Positions 25,510-34,073 of a stretch of 64,000 nucleotides of DNA are shown here, piece by piece. The position numbers were made by a program, and so were the translations under genes. This DNA is from an uncultured Lachnospiraceae bacterium (GTDB taxonomy: Bacteria; Bacillota; Clostridia; Lachnospirales; Lachnospiraceae). The stretch covers positions 124,001 through 188,000 of the forward strand of contig CAMXIK010000001.1 in the NCBI GenBank assembly GCA_947243855.1, given 5' to 3'. Under the pieces are notes generated by a model. That model was not told where the DNA came from, searched no databases, and saw nothing but the letters and a program-made list of their open reading frames with translations. Numbering within the stretch: the first letter of the stretch is position 1; each line of letters begins with the position of its first letter.

Positions 25510-26709
25510 ATGAAAATGAAAAAGGTTATGTCACTTGCGCTGGCAATGTCTATGGTATTTACCATGACGGCGTGCGGCGGAAACGGGGCGGCGGAGGCTC
25601 CCGCACAGGAAGCGCCCGCGGCAGAGGCGCCCGCAGCGGAGGCTCCTGCAGCACAGGAGGAAGCGCCTGCAGAAGAGGAAAAGCCGGCGGCAGAGGCAGA
25701 GGCGCCTGCGGCAGGCGGCGATGTGTCTGGTAAGACGGTCGTATTCATTCCGAAGGTTACAGGTAATGCGTTCTTTGAGGCAGCCAATGACGGCGCACAG
25801 AAGTATGCGGCTGATTGGGGATTCACGGTAGATTATCAGGGCAGCGCAACAGCAAGCGCAGCAGATCAGGTACAGGTAATCAATAATGCGGTAGCAAGCG
25901 GCGCTGACGCGATCTGCATTTCTACCGTAGATGCAGCAGGCGTAAGAGATGCGCTTCTGGCGGCAAAGGATGCGGGTCTTGCAGTCTGCACATGGGACTC
26001 TGACGCTGAGTCTGACGCACGTTCCCTGATGGTATCTCAGGGTACTCCCGAGGTGCTTGGACAGATGCTTGTTGATATGTCTGTTGACGCATTGACAAAG
26101 CGCGGCGTTGATCCAGCAGCGGATGAAGTGAAGTATGTATGGCACTATTCACAGGCAACCGTTACCGACCAGAACTCCTGGCAGGTAGCAGGCGAGAAGA
26201 TTATCGCTGAGAAGTATCCCAACTGGGTAAAGGTTGCAGACAACTACTACTCCGAGCAGGACGCTGAGAAGGCTGTTTCTACAGGCGCGGCTATTCTGGA
26301 CGCTTATGCAGATATCGACCTGATCATCTGCAACGACTCCACCGCTCTTCCCGGCCAGTTAAAGGCTGCACAGAACAAGGGCCTTGGCAAAGACGATATC
26401 ACCATCACCGGTTTCGCAAGCCCGATGTCCATCAAGGAGTATTGCGATGCGAACGTTCTGTATGAGTGGGGTCTCTGGGACTGTGGTATTCAGGGCGCGA
26501 TGGGCTGCTATCTTGCGGCGTACATGGCGGCAGGCAACGAAGTTAAGGTTGGCGATAAGGTGAACATTCCCGGTATCGGCGATTGTGAGATTCTGGCAAA
26601 CGACTGTCTCTCCGAGGGCGACACCACGGCTGACACCAACAACGGCGTGGTTCTGCTTCCAGAGACAACCGTGTTCACGGCTGACAACGTAAACGATTAC
26701 AACTTCTAA
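25510..26709 (+). CDS. lsrB: AI-2-binding lipoprotein LsrB
   Basis: 399 residues. A lipoprotein signal with a TACGG lipobox (Cys about residue 21), then a roughly 45-residue Ala/Pro/Glu linker, then a Peripla_BP_4 domain starting at about residue 76 (VVFIPKVTGNAFFEAANDGAQ region). The folded part matches the length of enteric LsrB (about 340 residues). AAGGAGG lies 8 bases upstream of the ATG. LsrB receptors have been described in clostridia with altered AI-2-site residues, so ligand identity should be read from the pocket, which I did not align fully. Confidence 0.88.
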   Translation: MKMKKVMSLALAMSMVFTMTACGGNGAAEAPAQEAPAAEAPAAEAPAAQEEAPAEEEKPAAEAEAPAAGGDVSGKTVVFIPKVTGNAFFEAANDGAQKYAADWGFTVDYQGSATASAADQVQVINNAVASGADAICISTVDAAGVRDALLAAKDAGLAVCTWDSDAESDARSLMVSQGTPEVLGQMLVDMSVDALTKRGVDPAADEVKYVWHYSQATVTDQNSWQVAGEKIIAEKYPNWVKVADNYYSEQDAEKAVSTGAAILDAYADIDLIICNDSTALPGQLKAAQNKGLGKDDITITGFASPMSIKEYCDANVLYEWGLWDCGIQGAMGCYLAAYMAAGNEVKVGDKVNIPGIGDCEILANDCLSEGDTTADTNNGVVLLPETTVFTADNVNDYNF

Positions 26710-26746
26710 GAGGATTTGCCGAAGAAGAAATACGAACCAATGACAT

Positions 26747-26771
26747 GGACAGCGCAGAAGATGCGCTGTCC
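26747..26771 (+). other. Hairpin between lsrB and lsrF without U-tract
   Basis: GGACAGCGCA, 5-nt loop, TGCGCTGTCC: a perfect 10-bp stem. No T-run follows, so it probably stabilises the lsrB message and does not terminate. Confidence 0.75.
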
Positions 26772-26813
26772 TGTTGAAAGACGGAGACTGCTACAGTAAG
26801 GAGGGTATATAAG

Positions 26814-27689
26814 ATGGCAGATGTAGATGGATTAAAAGTAGCGAAAGATTATAAGGTTGACGTTCCTTTTGCGAATCAGGGAGACTTTCATGTAAAGGGC
26901 GCTAACAATCTGGATTGGGGCATGAAGAAACACCTTTCCAATATCTTCGATCCGGAGAGCGGAAATACGGTGATGTTTGCCTTCGATCATGGCTATTTCA
27001 TGGGATCTACAGCAGGCCTTGAGAGATTGGATGTTCTGCTTCCGCAGTTGATTCCCTATGTGGACGTGCTGATGGGAACCAGAGGCGCTATCCGCACTTG
27101 CGTGCCGGCTGACTGCCGGAAGGGTATCGCGCTTCGCACGACGTCCGGATCTTCCATGCTCAATGACGATCTTTCTCATGAGGTGCTTGCGGTAGATATT
27201 GAGGATGTGGTTCGCATGAACGCAGACTGTATGGCCATTCAGACGTTTATCGGCGCGGACGGACAGCTTTCCAGCTTGGATAATTTATCGAAAGCGGTGA
27301 ATGCGGGAATGCGCTACAGCGTACCTGTGATGGGCGTTGTCGCTGTCGGAAAGCAGATGGAGCGCACGGGCCGCTTCTTCAAACTGGCTACCCGTATCTT
27401 AGCGGAGCTGGGCGCGAATATCATTAAGACGTATAACTGCGAAGACTTTGAGGAAGTGGTGGCGGCATGTCCGGTACCGATTGTGGTGGCAGGCGGCAAG
27501 AAGCTTCCGGAGAAGGAAGCTCTGGAGTTGGCATATGAAGTGATCAGCAAGGGCGCGAGAGGCGTGGATATGGGACGGAATATCTTCCAGAGCCAGAAAC
27601 CGGCGGTTATGGCGCAGGCTGTCAACATGGTTGTGCATAAGGGCGCGACGGCTAAGGAAGCTTATGAATTCTTCCAAGACACCAAATAA
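26814..27689 (+). CDS. lsrF: LsrF thiolase (phospho-AI-2 breakdown)
   Basis: 291 residues, the same length as enteric LsrF. A DeoC/FbaB-type barrel. It cleaves the isomerised phospho-AI-2 product with CoA to give dihydroxyacetone phosphate and acetyl-CoA. The FAFDHGYFMG motif, MGTRGAIR block and the catalytic Lys (K205 in ANIIKTYNCEDF) are visible. AAGGAGGGTAT precedes the ATG. Last gene of the lsrACDBF unit, before a strong terminator. LsrG, which normally prepares its substrate, is missing. Confidence 0.93.
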   Translation: MADVDGLKVAKDYKVDVPFANQGDFHVKGANNLDWGMKKHLSNIFDPESGNTVMFAFDHGYFMGSTAGLERLDVLLPQLIPYVDVLMGTRGAIRTCVPADCRKGIALRTTSGSSMLNDDLSHEVLAVDIEDVVRMNADCMAIQTFIGADGQLSSLDNLSKAVNAGMRYSVPVMGVVAVGKQMERTGRFFKLATRILAELGANIIKTYNCEDFEEVVAACPVPIVVAGGKKLPEKEALELAYEVISKGARGVDMGRNIFQSQKPAVMAQAVNMVVHKGATAKEAYEFFQDTK

Positions 27690-27727
27690 TTCCGACCTTA
27701 AGTCGAAGTCTTAAGAATGAAATAGAG

Positions 27728-27760
27728 AAACCCGCTTTGCAGATGCAAGGCGGGTTTTTT
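27728..27760 (+). terminator. Rho-independent terminator of the lsr operon
   Basis: AAACCCGC(T)TTGCA pairs with TGCAA(G)GCGGGTTT across a GA loop, followed by TTT. Strong GC-rich stem with U-tract. Confidence 0.92.
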
Positions 27761-27862
27761 GTGGCGCGAATAAAATTATTGCCTGTCAATCTGAAAAAAA
27801 GTGTGTTAAGATAGATCAAATAGCATGGACATCAACACGGCGGATCAGAAAAGAGAAAAATC

Positions 27863-28615
27863 ATGGGATATCAGAGTGAGTGGCTTCTTTTTGAAGCGGG
27901 AGACGAAATCGATGAATTGGAGCACAGGCAGCCGACGGAGGAATTTTTATTTTATCAGGCTGTGACAAACGGCGATGTGGCGGCGGTCAGAAAAAACTGC
28001 GAACTGGAACGGTTTACGGACAGCGAAGGAGTAGGCGTGCTGTCTAAAAATCCAGTTACGAATCTAAAATACCATTTTGTCATTACTACGGCGATGATTA
28101 CCAGACTTTGCAGGCAGAACGGCATGGAGCTGGAACAGGCTTTCCGGATGAGCGATTTTTATATCCAGAGCCTTGACGATCTTCATACCGTGCAGGAGGT
28201 GCGGAAGCTTCATGATGAAATGGTGTTGGATTATGCTGAAAAAATGCAGAAAATCCACAGGAACGACACTACCTCAAAACATATTAATCTCTGTAAGGAA
28301 TATATTTATTCCCACATCAAGGAACGAATCACAATAGAAGAGCTTGCGGACAAATTGGGCGTGTCCGCAAGCTATCTCTCGAGACTGTTTAAGAAGGAGA
28401 CCGGAGATTCCGTCAGCGCATATATACGCGGGCAGAAAATTGAAATGGCCAAAAACCTGCTGCGCTACAGCGACTATACGCTGATTGATATTGCGAATCA
28501 CCTCTCCTTTTCCTCGCAGAGCCATTTTATCCAGCAGTTTCGTGAGCTGGTCGGCATGACGCCGAAAAAATACCGCGATCTCAATCATATGATACAGTGG
28601 GACACATCGGTTTAG
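27863..28615 (+). CDS. AraC family transcriptional regulator
   Basis: 250 residues. The N-terminal 130 residues are of unknown type; the C-terminal 100 (about 145-245) form an AraC double helix-turn-helix (ITIEELADKLGVSASYLSRLF, then LIDIANHLSFSSQSHFIQQF, GMTPKKYR). The ribosome site is weak (AAAAGAGAAA). It is convergent with the GH94 gene and their stop codons overlap, so each could interfere with the other's transcription. It may control the GH94 genes or the lsr operon; sequence does not decide. Confidence 0.87.
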   Translation: MGYQSEWLLFEAGDEIDELEHRQPTEEFLFYQAVTNGDVAAVRKNCELERFTDSEGVGVLSKNPVTNLKYHFVITTAMITRLCRQNGMELEQAFRMSDFYIQSLDDLHTVQEVRKLHDEMVLDYAEKMQKIHRNDTTSKHINLCKEYIYSHIKERITIEELADKLGVSASYLSRLFKKETGDSVSAYIRGQKIEMAKNLLRYSDYTLIDIANHLSFSSQSHFIQQFRELVGMTPKKYRDLNHMIQWDTSV

Positions 28616-31023
28616 AGAACTAATAAAATATGATTCTCGTCTTCCAACATACTTTCCGGGATATAGTTTCCTTCTATTTCCCGGCCGTTTAACAGAAGTT
28701 TTTCACAGCCGGATTCCCGTTTCTGGGGATTTTCGACGCGGATGCTCAAATGTCTGCCCCGGAAATCCTTCTCTATTTCAAATGCAGCCCAGTTCTTGGG
28801 AACAGAGGGCGATATTTTGATGCCCTGCGGGTCAGGGCGCAGCCCGAGAATGCCCTCCACGCAGCCGACCATGACGGTGGAAGCCGTACCGGTCAGCCAG
28901 TGGACGTGGGAACGACCATGGTGGGGGCTGGCTTTTCCTTCCGTAAACTGTCCGTAGCAATAAGGCTCTAACCGCCTGATTTCGGCGCGGTCATTCTGCG
29001 CCGCAGGCGCATTTTCCATAAAGTAAGTAAAGGCGCGTTCCCCGTGTCCAAGCAGCGCCTCCGCCAGAATCAGCCAGCCTTGGGACTGGGAGAAGATGCC
29101 GGAGTTTTCTTTGGCGCCCTGATTGTAGATCACCGCAAGCGCGCCGTCGAAGGCATGGGCGTGGTAGGGCGGGTCCATCAAAATTGCGCCGTATTCGGTA
29201 TTCAGTCTGTTATAAACGTTGGCGAGGGCGGCGTCCGCCTGCTCTTTGGATGCAAGTCCGCTGATGACGGAAAAGCTCTGCGGGTTTAACCAGAGATTAG
29301 CTTCGGGATCGGCAGCCGCGCCAATCAGCTCGCCTCTTTCCGTAAAGCCTCGGACAAAACGGTCGTGATCCCAGTATAATTCCAGAATTTTTGTTCCGAA
29401 TTCAGCCTGCTTTTCTTCCAGATATTTGTTGTATTCCGCATCCTTTTTCTGCTCGGAAAAGTTTTTCATAATGGTCATGGCATAGTAGAACTGCATGGCA
29501 ACGAAGGTGGACTCCCCGTTTGCCCCTAACCGCAGACAGTCGTTCCAGTCCGCATAAAGCCCGGCGGGCGTACCGTGAGGGCCGAGATGCGCAAAAGAGA
29601 AATCTATCGCGCGCTTCAGGTGGTCGTAGACGCTGGCTTCCCCCTGATTGGCGAAGGGAATGATTTCGTCGAGAAACGCCAGATTCCCCGTCTCGGAAAT
29701 ATATTTATAGACGGTGGGGAACAGCCACAGCGCATCGTCGGCGCGGTAGGCGGGATGGCCTGTTTCCAGACGGTAGGAAGCGTCGTCCGGCGTATCTTCA
29801 TGCCCTGGATTGTGCGTAAATTTTACGAGAGGCAGGCCGCCGCCGTTGTCAACCTGCGCGGACAGCATGAAGCGGATTTTTTCCGCCGCCATTTCCGGCG
29901 CGAGGTGAATAATGCCCTGAATATCCTGTACGGTGTCGCGGTAGCCATAACCGTTGCGCAGGCCGCAGTAGATGAAGGAAGCGGCGCGCGACCAGATAAA
30001 GGTCATAAAGCAGTTGTAGGCGTTCCAAGTATTGATCATCGTATTAAATTCAGGGCTTGGCGTATATACTTCCAACGGGCGCAGCTTCTCGTTCCAGTAA
30101 GCCTTCAGCTCCGCAAATTCCCGCTCCACTGTCGCGGCTGGATTTTTGTAGCTTTCCGCAATGGCGCCAGCCTCGGCGGAGCTTTTCATGCCAAGCAGGA
30201 AAACGATATGCTTCGTTTCCCCCGGAGCGAGGCAGACCGCGCAGGAGAGCGCGCCGCAGGCGTTTTCGTTATAGCTGACGGCGTCGCCGAGATTTCCAGA
30301 GGAAACGCCCTGCGGGTCGCCGTAACTGTGATACTTTCCAAGGAAAATATCTTTGTCGCCGCAGTAGGAGGAAACCGTTTCCCCCGCGAGGGCAAAAAAC
30401 CGTTCTTGCGTATCTTTGCAGTCCACTTGCTTTCCTTTGGGAATTAAGTCCAGATTGCCGTGAATCTGTTGCACAATGCGGTTTTCTTCAAAACGGGTGT
30501 TGGTAATGAAAAGGGAATATTGCAAATTCACCTGATCCTGCTCGTAATTGCTGTGGTTGGTAAATTCCGCATAGCCGGTCAGGGTCAGCTTTCTGGGCTG
30601 CTGGGAGCGGTTTGTCACGCGCAGCGACCAAACCTCGTAGGACTTCCTAAGCGGCACATAGTAAAGCGCCTCGGAGGAAATTTGGCTGTACTCTGCGGTC
30701 ATTTTGGTATAGCCGAGGCCGTGACGGCATTTGCTTTGGTATAAGGCCGTGTCTTTTCCGACCGGCTGCCAGGAGGCGGACCAAAAGTCATGGGATTCGT
30801 TGTCCCGGAGATACAGGTAACGGCCGGGCTGGTCAAACTGATTGAAGACATAGCGCAGAATGCGTCCGTTTGCGCCGGACTTAGCAAAGCTGTAGCCTCC
30901 GGCATTATTGGAAATGATCGCGCCGTATTCGGGGGAACCGAGATAATTCACCCAAGGAGCTGGGGTGTCGGGCCGCTCGATCACATATTCGCGGTTCTCG
31001 TCGTCAAAATATCCGTATTTCAT
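28612..31023 (-). CDS. GH94 disaccharide phosphorylase (cellobiose/chitobiose type)
   Basis: 803 residues, the usual length for cellobiose or N,N'-diacetylchitobiose phosphorylases. The N-terminus MKYGYFDDENREYVIERPDT and WVNYLG are diagnostic for GH94. A beta-sandwich domain (to about residue 270) leads by helices into an (alpha/alpha)6 barrel with the catalytic Asp in the ADWNDCLRLG motif at about residues 495-504, and a C-terminal jelly-roll cap. Phosphorolysis of a beta-linked disaccharide gives alpha-glucose (or GlcNAc) 1-phosphate without ATP. No signal peptide, so it acts on imported sugar. It follows another GH94 gene with 33 bases between. Confidence 0.88.
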   Translation of the reverse strand: MKYGYFDDENREYVIERPDTPAPWVNYLGSPEYGAIISNNAGGYSFAKSGANGRILRYVFNQFDQPGRYLYLRDNESHDFWSASWQPVGKDTALYQSKCRHGLGYTKMTAEYSQISSEALYYVPLRKSYEVWSLRVTNRSQQPRKLTLTGYAEFTNHSNYEQDQVNLQYSLFITNTRFEENRIVQQIHGNLDLIPKGKQVDCKDTQERFFALAGETVSSYCGDKDIFLGKYHSYGDPQGVSSGNLGDAVSYNENACGALSCAVCLAPGETKHIVFLLGMKSSAEAGAIAESYKNPAATVEREFAELKAYWNEKLRPLEVYTPSPEFNTMINTWNAYNCFMTFIWSRAASFIYCGLRNGYGYRDTVQDIQGIIHLAPEMAAEKIRFMLSAQVDNGGGLPLVKFTHNPGHEDTPDDASYRLETGHPAYRADDALWLFPTVYKYISETGNLAFLDEIIPFANQGEASVYDHLKRAIDFSFAHLGPHGTPAGLYADWNDCLRLGANGESTFVAMQFYYAMTIMKNFSEQKKDAEYNKYLEEKQAEFGTKILELYWDHDRFVRGFTERGELIGAAADPEANLWLNPQSFSVISGLASKEQADAALANVYNRLNTEYGAILMDPPYHAHAFDGALAVIYNQGAKENSGIFSQSQGWLILAEALLGHGERAFTYFMENAPAAQNDRAEIRRLEPYCYGQFTEGKASPHHGRSHVHWLTGTASTVMVGCVEGILGLRPDPQGIKISPSVPKNWAAFEIEKDFRGRHLSIRVENPQKRESGCEKLLLNGREIEGNYIPESMLEDENHILLVL

Positions 31024-31056
31024 AGTGATGTAAACTCCTTTCTGGTTTCACGGAAT

Positions 31057-33756
31057 CTAAATCAGATTCACGCAGATTTCATGCGGCTCGCCAGTCATAG
31101 CGGCGAGCGTCTGGCGGGAAATGGTAAAGCAGGCGCCTTGATCTACGGGAAGCGCCGATTGATCGCAGGTTACGGAGTCAATCGCGTAGGAGCCGTAGTC
31201 CTTCCGGTTGTGGTTGACGAACAGAATCTGTAAGGTCTTTCCCGCAAAGGGAACCGTGAGGGAAGCCGTTCCGTCCTGATCGAACTGCTCCGCGAGGAGC
31301 TTGGGATGAATGACAAGATCTCCCGCTTTGCCGTGAACGCCGAAGACTTCTGTAATCATGGTCATCATATACCAGCTCGCCGCGCCGGTCAGATACTGGT
31401 ACATCCCCCGGCCTTCACTGTTGAAATATTCTGGAATGCCCGGATAGATACGGCTGGTTTTAAAATGCAGTGAGGCGTCGGCCAAGGTTTTCAGCGCTTT
31501 CCAGCCCTCTTTGACAAACCCTCTGCGGTACAGGGCGTTTGCGTACATAACCGTCATATGGGAGAAAACGGCGCCGTTTTCCTTTTCCCCGTAAGCGAAT
31601 CCGAACATTCTGCCCATGTCGAATTTCAGTTCATGGAAATTGGTATTCAGCCGGTAGCCTCCAATTTCCTTTTGGTAGAGATAATGGTCTGCGCTTTTTG
31701 CAATCTTCTCAATCTGTGCGTTTTCCGCCACGTTTCCCATAATGGCGAATACCTGTCCGGTCAGCATCATGCGCGTCTGGCCGTCAAAAAAGCCTTCTAC
31801 GGCGCGCCCGTTGTTGTCATAGTAGCTGTTAAACCATCCTTCTGAATCGGGGCCGTCTATCCATTCCTGCGACCTGATATGGCTGGTCAGCCAGTTGGCT
31901 TTCTGAATCAGGTTTGCGGCCAGAAGGGAAAGGGAGAAGCTGGCGCGTCTGCCGCTTACGGTATGACGGCAGCGGTCGGCAAATTCATGTAGGATAGCGT
32001 GTTTTTTGTCAATATCTGTAAACATATCCTCGTCGTCGTTTAAGAGGACGGCGATTTCCTCTAACAATTCCGCCTCGTGATTCGGGGAGGCGTTGTCGAG
32101 AAGCTGTAACAAGGCCGCCAGCTCCCGCAGATTTCCCGCGTAGGCGCAGGTGAAGGCGACGCTTTCCCCGCGCTCGGCCGCCATATCGAGGGCGTCGTTC
32201 CAATCGGCGCCGCGCAGACGGTAAACGTTATGTTCGCCGACCTCATAGAAGGCCGCAAGCTGTTGAATCAGAAGGTGTTCGAGAATCGTTCCCTGATAGA
32301 CGTCGCCCTGTGCGGTGAGCTGCAAACATCCGTCGCCCGGCTGCCACAATTCATCGGCGTCGGTTCCGCGCATCACCTGTGCGTCTTTAAAGTAAGAAGC
32401 TTCTTTTAGTAAAATATCCGCGTCTCCTGTCTGGTCGATGTAGAGCTTAGTGGTCATAAGCGGCCAAAGGGCGTGATCCATCCAGACGCGGGAGATACCG
32501 TTGCGGTCGGCGATGAAGCTGCCGTTTTCACTGCCGATAATCGTTGCGTTGGTTCCGTCGATGCGGACGCCGCCGTAGTTTGCGGCAATCATCTGGCCGA
32601 CGCCCTGCGGCTCCATCAAAAGGAGGGAAAGGCAGTCCTGCCACAGATCCCGCCATCCGCGCCCGCCGCGTCCGTAGTCGTGGTGGGGCAGGAAGGAACA
32701 GCCGAACAGCCGGCGCAAAAACGGCTGGAAGCTGACCCATTTCATCAGACGGTCAAAGTCTGGATCGGCGGTGTGATAACTGACATTCACCTGATTCTGC
32801 CAATATGTTTTGGTTTTGTTAAGCGCGTCCTGTACCTGCGCCGTCGTCCGGTACATGTCGAGAAGACGGTCGATTTCTTCTTCCTGCTCCGCTATACCGG
32901 AGAGAAGAATATATTCCGCCGTCTGGTCTGGGTCAAGGACAATTTTAGGAAAACGGAGCGCGCCCATGGCCTCCTTTCCTTCCGCAGCGCTGAACGCGGG
33001 GACGCCGTTGTCGATCCCGCTCAAGGCGCGGGGATTGGTGTAGGTGCCGCCCTCGCCGATGAATGCTTCCACGGTGGGGTAGAAACGCTCCGGCGCTTCG
33101 CCCGTACCGGTAGAGCCGCAGACATAGTAGATTTTGTGGTTGGGCCGATGGCCTTTTTCGTCGAAGGACATGGTGGGCTGTACCAATACCCCGTTCTGCG
33201 TTGTCCGTATGCGGTGCAGCATGGAGGTGACGTTCCGGTGGTCGCGGATGTTGTCCGCGCTGCGTCCGTAAATGGGAATCGCGCCGTATGCGGTTACGTG
33301 CTGTGCCCGCCTTGATAAATTGCGTATCGTAATATGTTGAATTTCTACGTTGCTGTCCTTGGGCAGAAAGGTGGTTACGGTCGATTCTAACTGAAACGGC
33401 TTGGAGACGCGTTTCAGGGTATGCCACATGAAACCGGCGGACAGTTCGCTTTCATCCTGTAAAGGAGAAAATTTGGCGGCTTCCTGCGAGGCGGAGGAGC
33501 CAACGGCCGAATAGGCGCCGACACAGTCGACTACGCACCAGAAGTTCCGGGTGGAACGGTTGTTGTGGAGGTTTTCCACGCTGACCGGTTCTAATAGGAA
33601 GGTTTCCTGATCGATCTTGGCGTCGCCGCCGAGATTGGGCGTTACCGCGCTCTTTAAGCCGGCCTCCGAGGCGAGGGGAAAATACAGATAACTGGTATTT
33701 TCCGGATTTTTCATGGAAAAGCTTCCGTGTTCGTCATTAAATTTGATTGCTTTCAA
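31057..33756 (-). CDS. GH94-related phosphorylase, long form (laminaribiose-like)
   Basis: 899 residues. GH94/GH36-like architecture with catalytic Asp in GADWNDALDM (about residues 525-534) and RGWRDLWQDCL, HHDYGRGGRG substrate-loop motifs. The length and motif set resemble laminaribiose phosphorylases and related beta-glucan phosphorylases, not the 800-residue cellobiose type. The start is a TTG at 33756, with GGAGG 7 bases upstream and no nearby ATG. It precedes the shorter GH94 gene and is divergent from a sugar ABC importer, so the two phosphorylases probably use different linkages or lengths of the same imported beta-glycan. Confidence 0.8.
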   Translation of the reverse strand: MKAIKFNDEHGSFSMKNPENTSYLYFPLASEAGLKSAVTPNLGGDAKIDQETFLLEPVSVENLHNNRSTRNFWCVVDCVGAYSAVGSSASQEAAKFSPLQDESELSAGFMWHTLKRVSKPFQLESTVTTFLPKDSNVEIQHITIRNLSRRAQHVTAYGAIPIYGRSADNIRDHRNVTSMLHRIRTTQNGVLVQPTMSFDEKGHRPNHKIYYVCGSTGTGEAPERFYPTVEAFIGEGGTYTNPRALSGIDNGVPAFSAAEGKEAMGALRFPKIVLDPDQTAEYILLSGIAEQEEEIDRLLDMYRTTAQVQDALNKTKTYWQNQVNVSYHTADPDFDRLMKWVSFQPFLRRLFGCSFLPHHDYGRGGRGWRDLWQDCLSLLLMEPQGVGQMIAANYGGVRIDGTNATIIGSENGSFIADRNGISRVWMDHALWPLMTTKLYIDQTGDADILLKEASYFKDAQVMRGTDADELWQPGDGCLQLTAQGDVYQGTILEHLLIQQLAAFYEVGEHNVYRLRGADWNDALDMAAERGESVAFTCAYAGNLRELAALLQLLDNASPNHEAELLEEIAVLLNDDEDMFTDIDKKHAILHEFADRCRHTVSGRRASFSLSLLAANLIQKANWLTSHIRSQEWIDGPDSEGWFNSYYDNNGRAVEGFFDGQTRMMLTGQVFAIMGNVAENAQIEKIAKSADHYLYQKEIGGYRLNTNFHELKFDMGRMFGFAYGEKENGAVFSHMTVMYANALYRRGFVKEGWKALKTLADASLHFKTSRIYPGIPEYFNSEGRGMYQYLTGAASWYMMTMITEVFGVHGKAGDLVIHPKLLAEQFDQDGTASLTVPFAGKTLQILFVNHNRKDYGSYAIDSVTCDQSALPVDQGACFTISRQTLAAMTGEPHEICVNLI

Positions 33757-33799
33757 TTTTTATCCTCCTTTCGCGCCAAAAGTAAAGCGCACCCGTATG

Positions 33800-33831
33800 C
33801 TTATATGATTATGATAGAAAAATCATATAAG
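33800..33831. promoter_or_regulatory. Perfect 11-10-11 inverted repeat
   Basis: CTTATATGATT and AATCATATAAG are exact complements separated by 10 bp. Centre-to-centre spacing of the arms is 21 bp, two helical turns. It lies 45-75 bp upstream of the GH94 start, suitable for a dimeric regulator or as a stem in the leader RNA. Confidence 0.7.
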
Positions 33832-33982
33832 AATTTTGACGTGGAGAAAATCAAAAACATGAGAAAAATATCAGAATCATGACCTGAAAAACAGAGCGGC
33901 GTTATGAAAATCGACGGATTTGGAACATTTTTTTAATCTGGGTCATGAATCTGATATTTTGTTAAAGAACGTAATATATTCT

Positions 33983-33992
33983 GGGGGGGGGG
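33983..33992. repeat. G10 homopolymer in the importer promoter region
   Basis: Ten consecutive G residues lie 5 bp upstream of the TATACT -10 candidate (33998-34003). Such a tract can slip during replication and change promoter spacing. It may also be a sequencing error site. Confidence 0.75.
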
Positions 33993-34073
33993 TAAGTTAT
34001 ACTCCAATCATAACAACGAATGCGGCGCACCCGCCGCACAAACAAACGATCAAAAAGGAGGATATGAATTATC

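Larger units (their letters stand above)
33757..34073. other. Divergent control region between GH94 genes and ABC importer
   Basis: 317 bp containing a long inverted repeat (33800-33831) on the GH94 side and a G10 homopolymer (33983-33992) beside a TATACT -10 candidate on the importer side. No coding sequence is supported. Confidence 0.7.
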
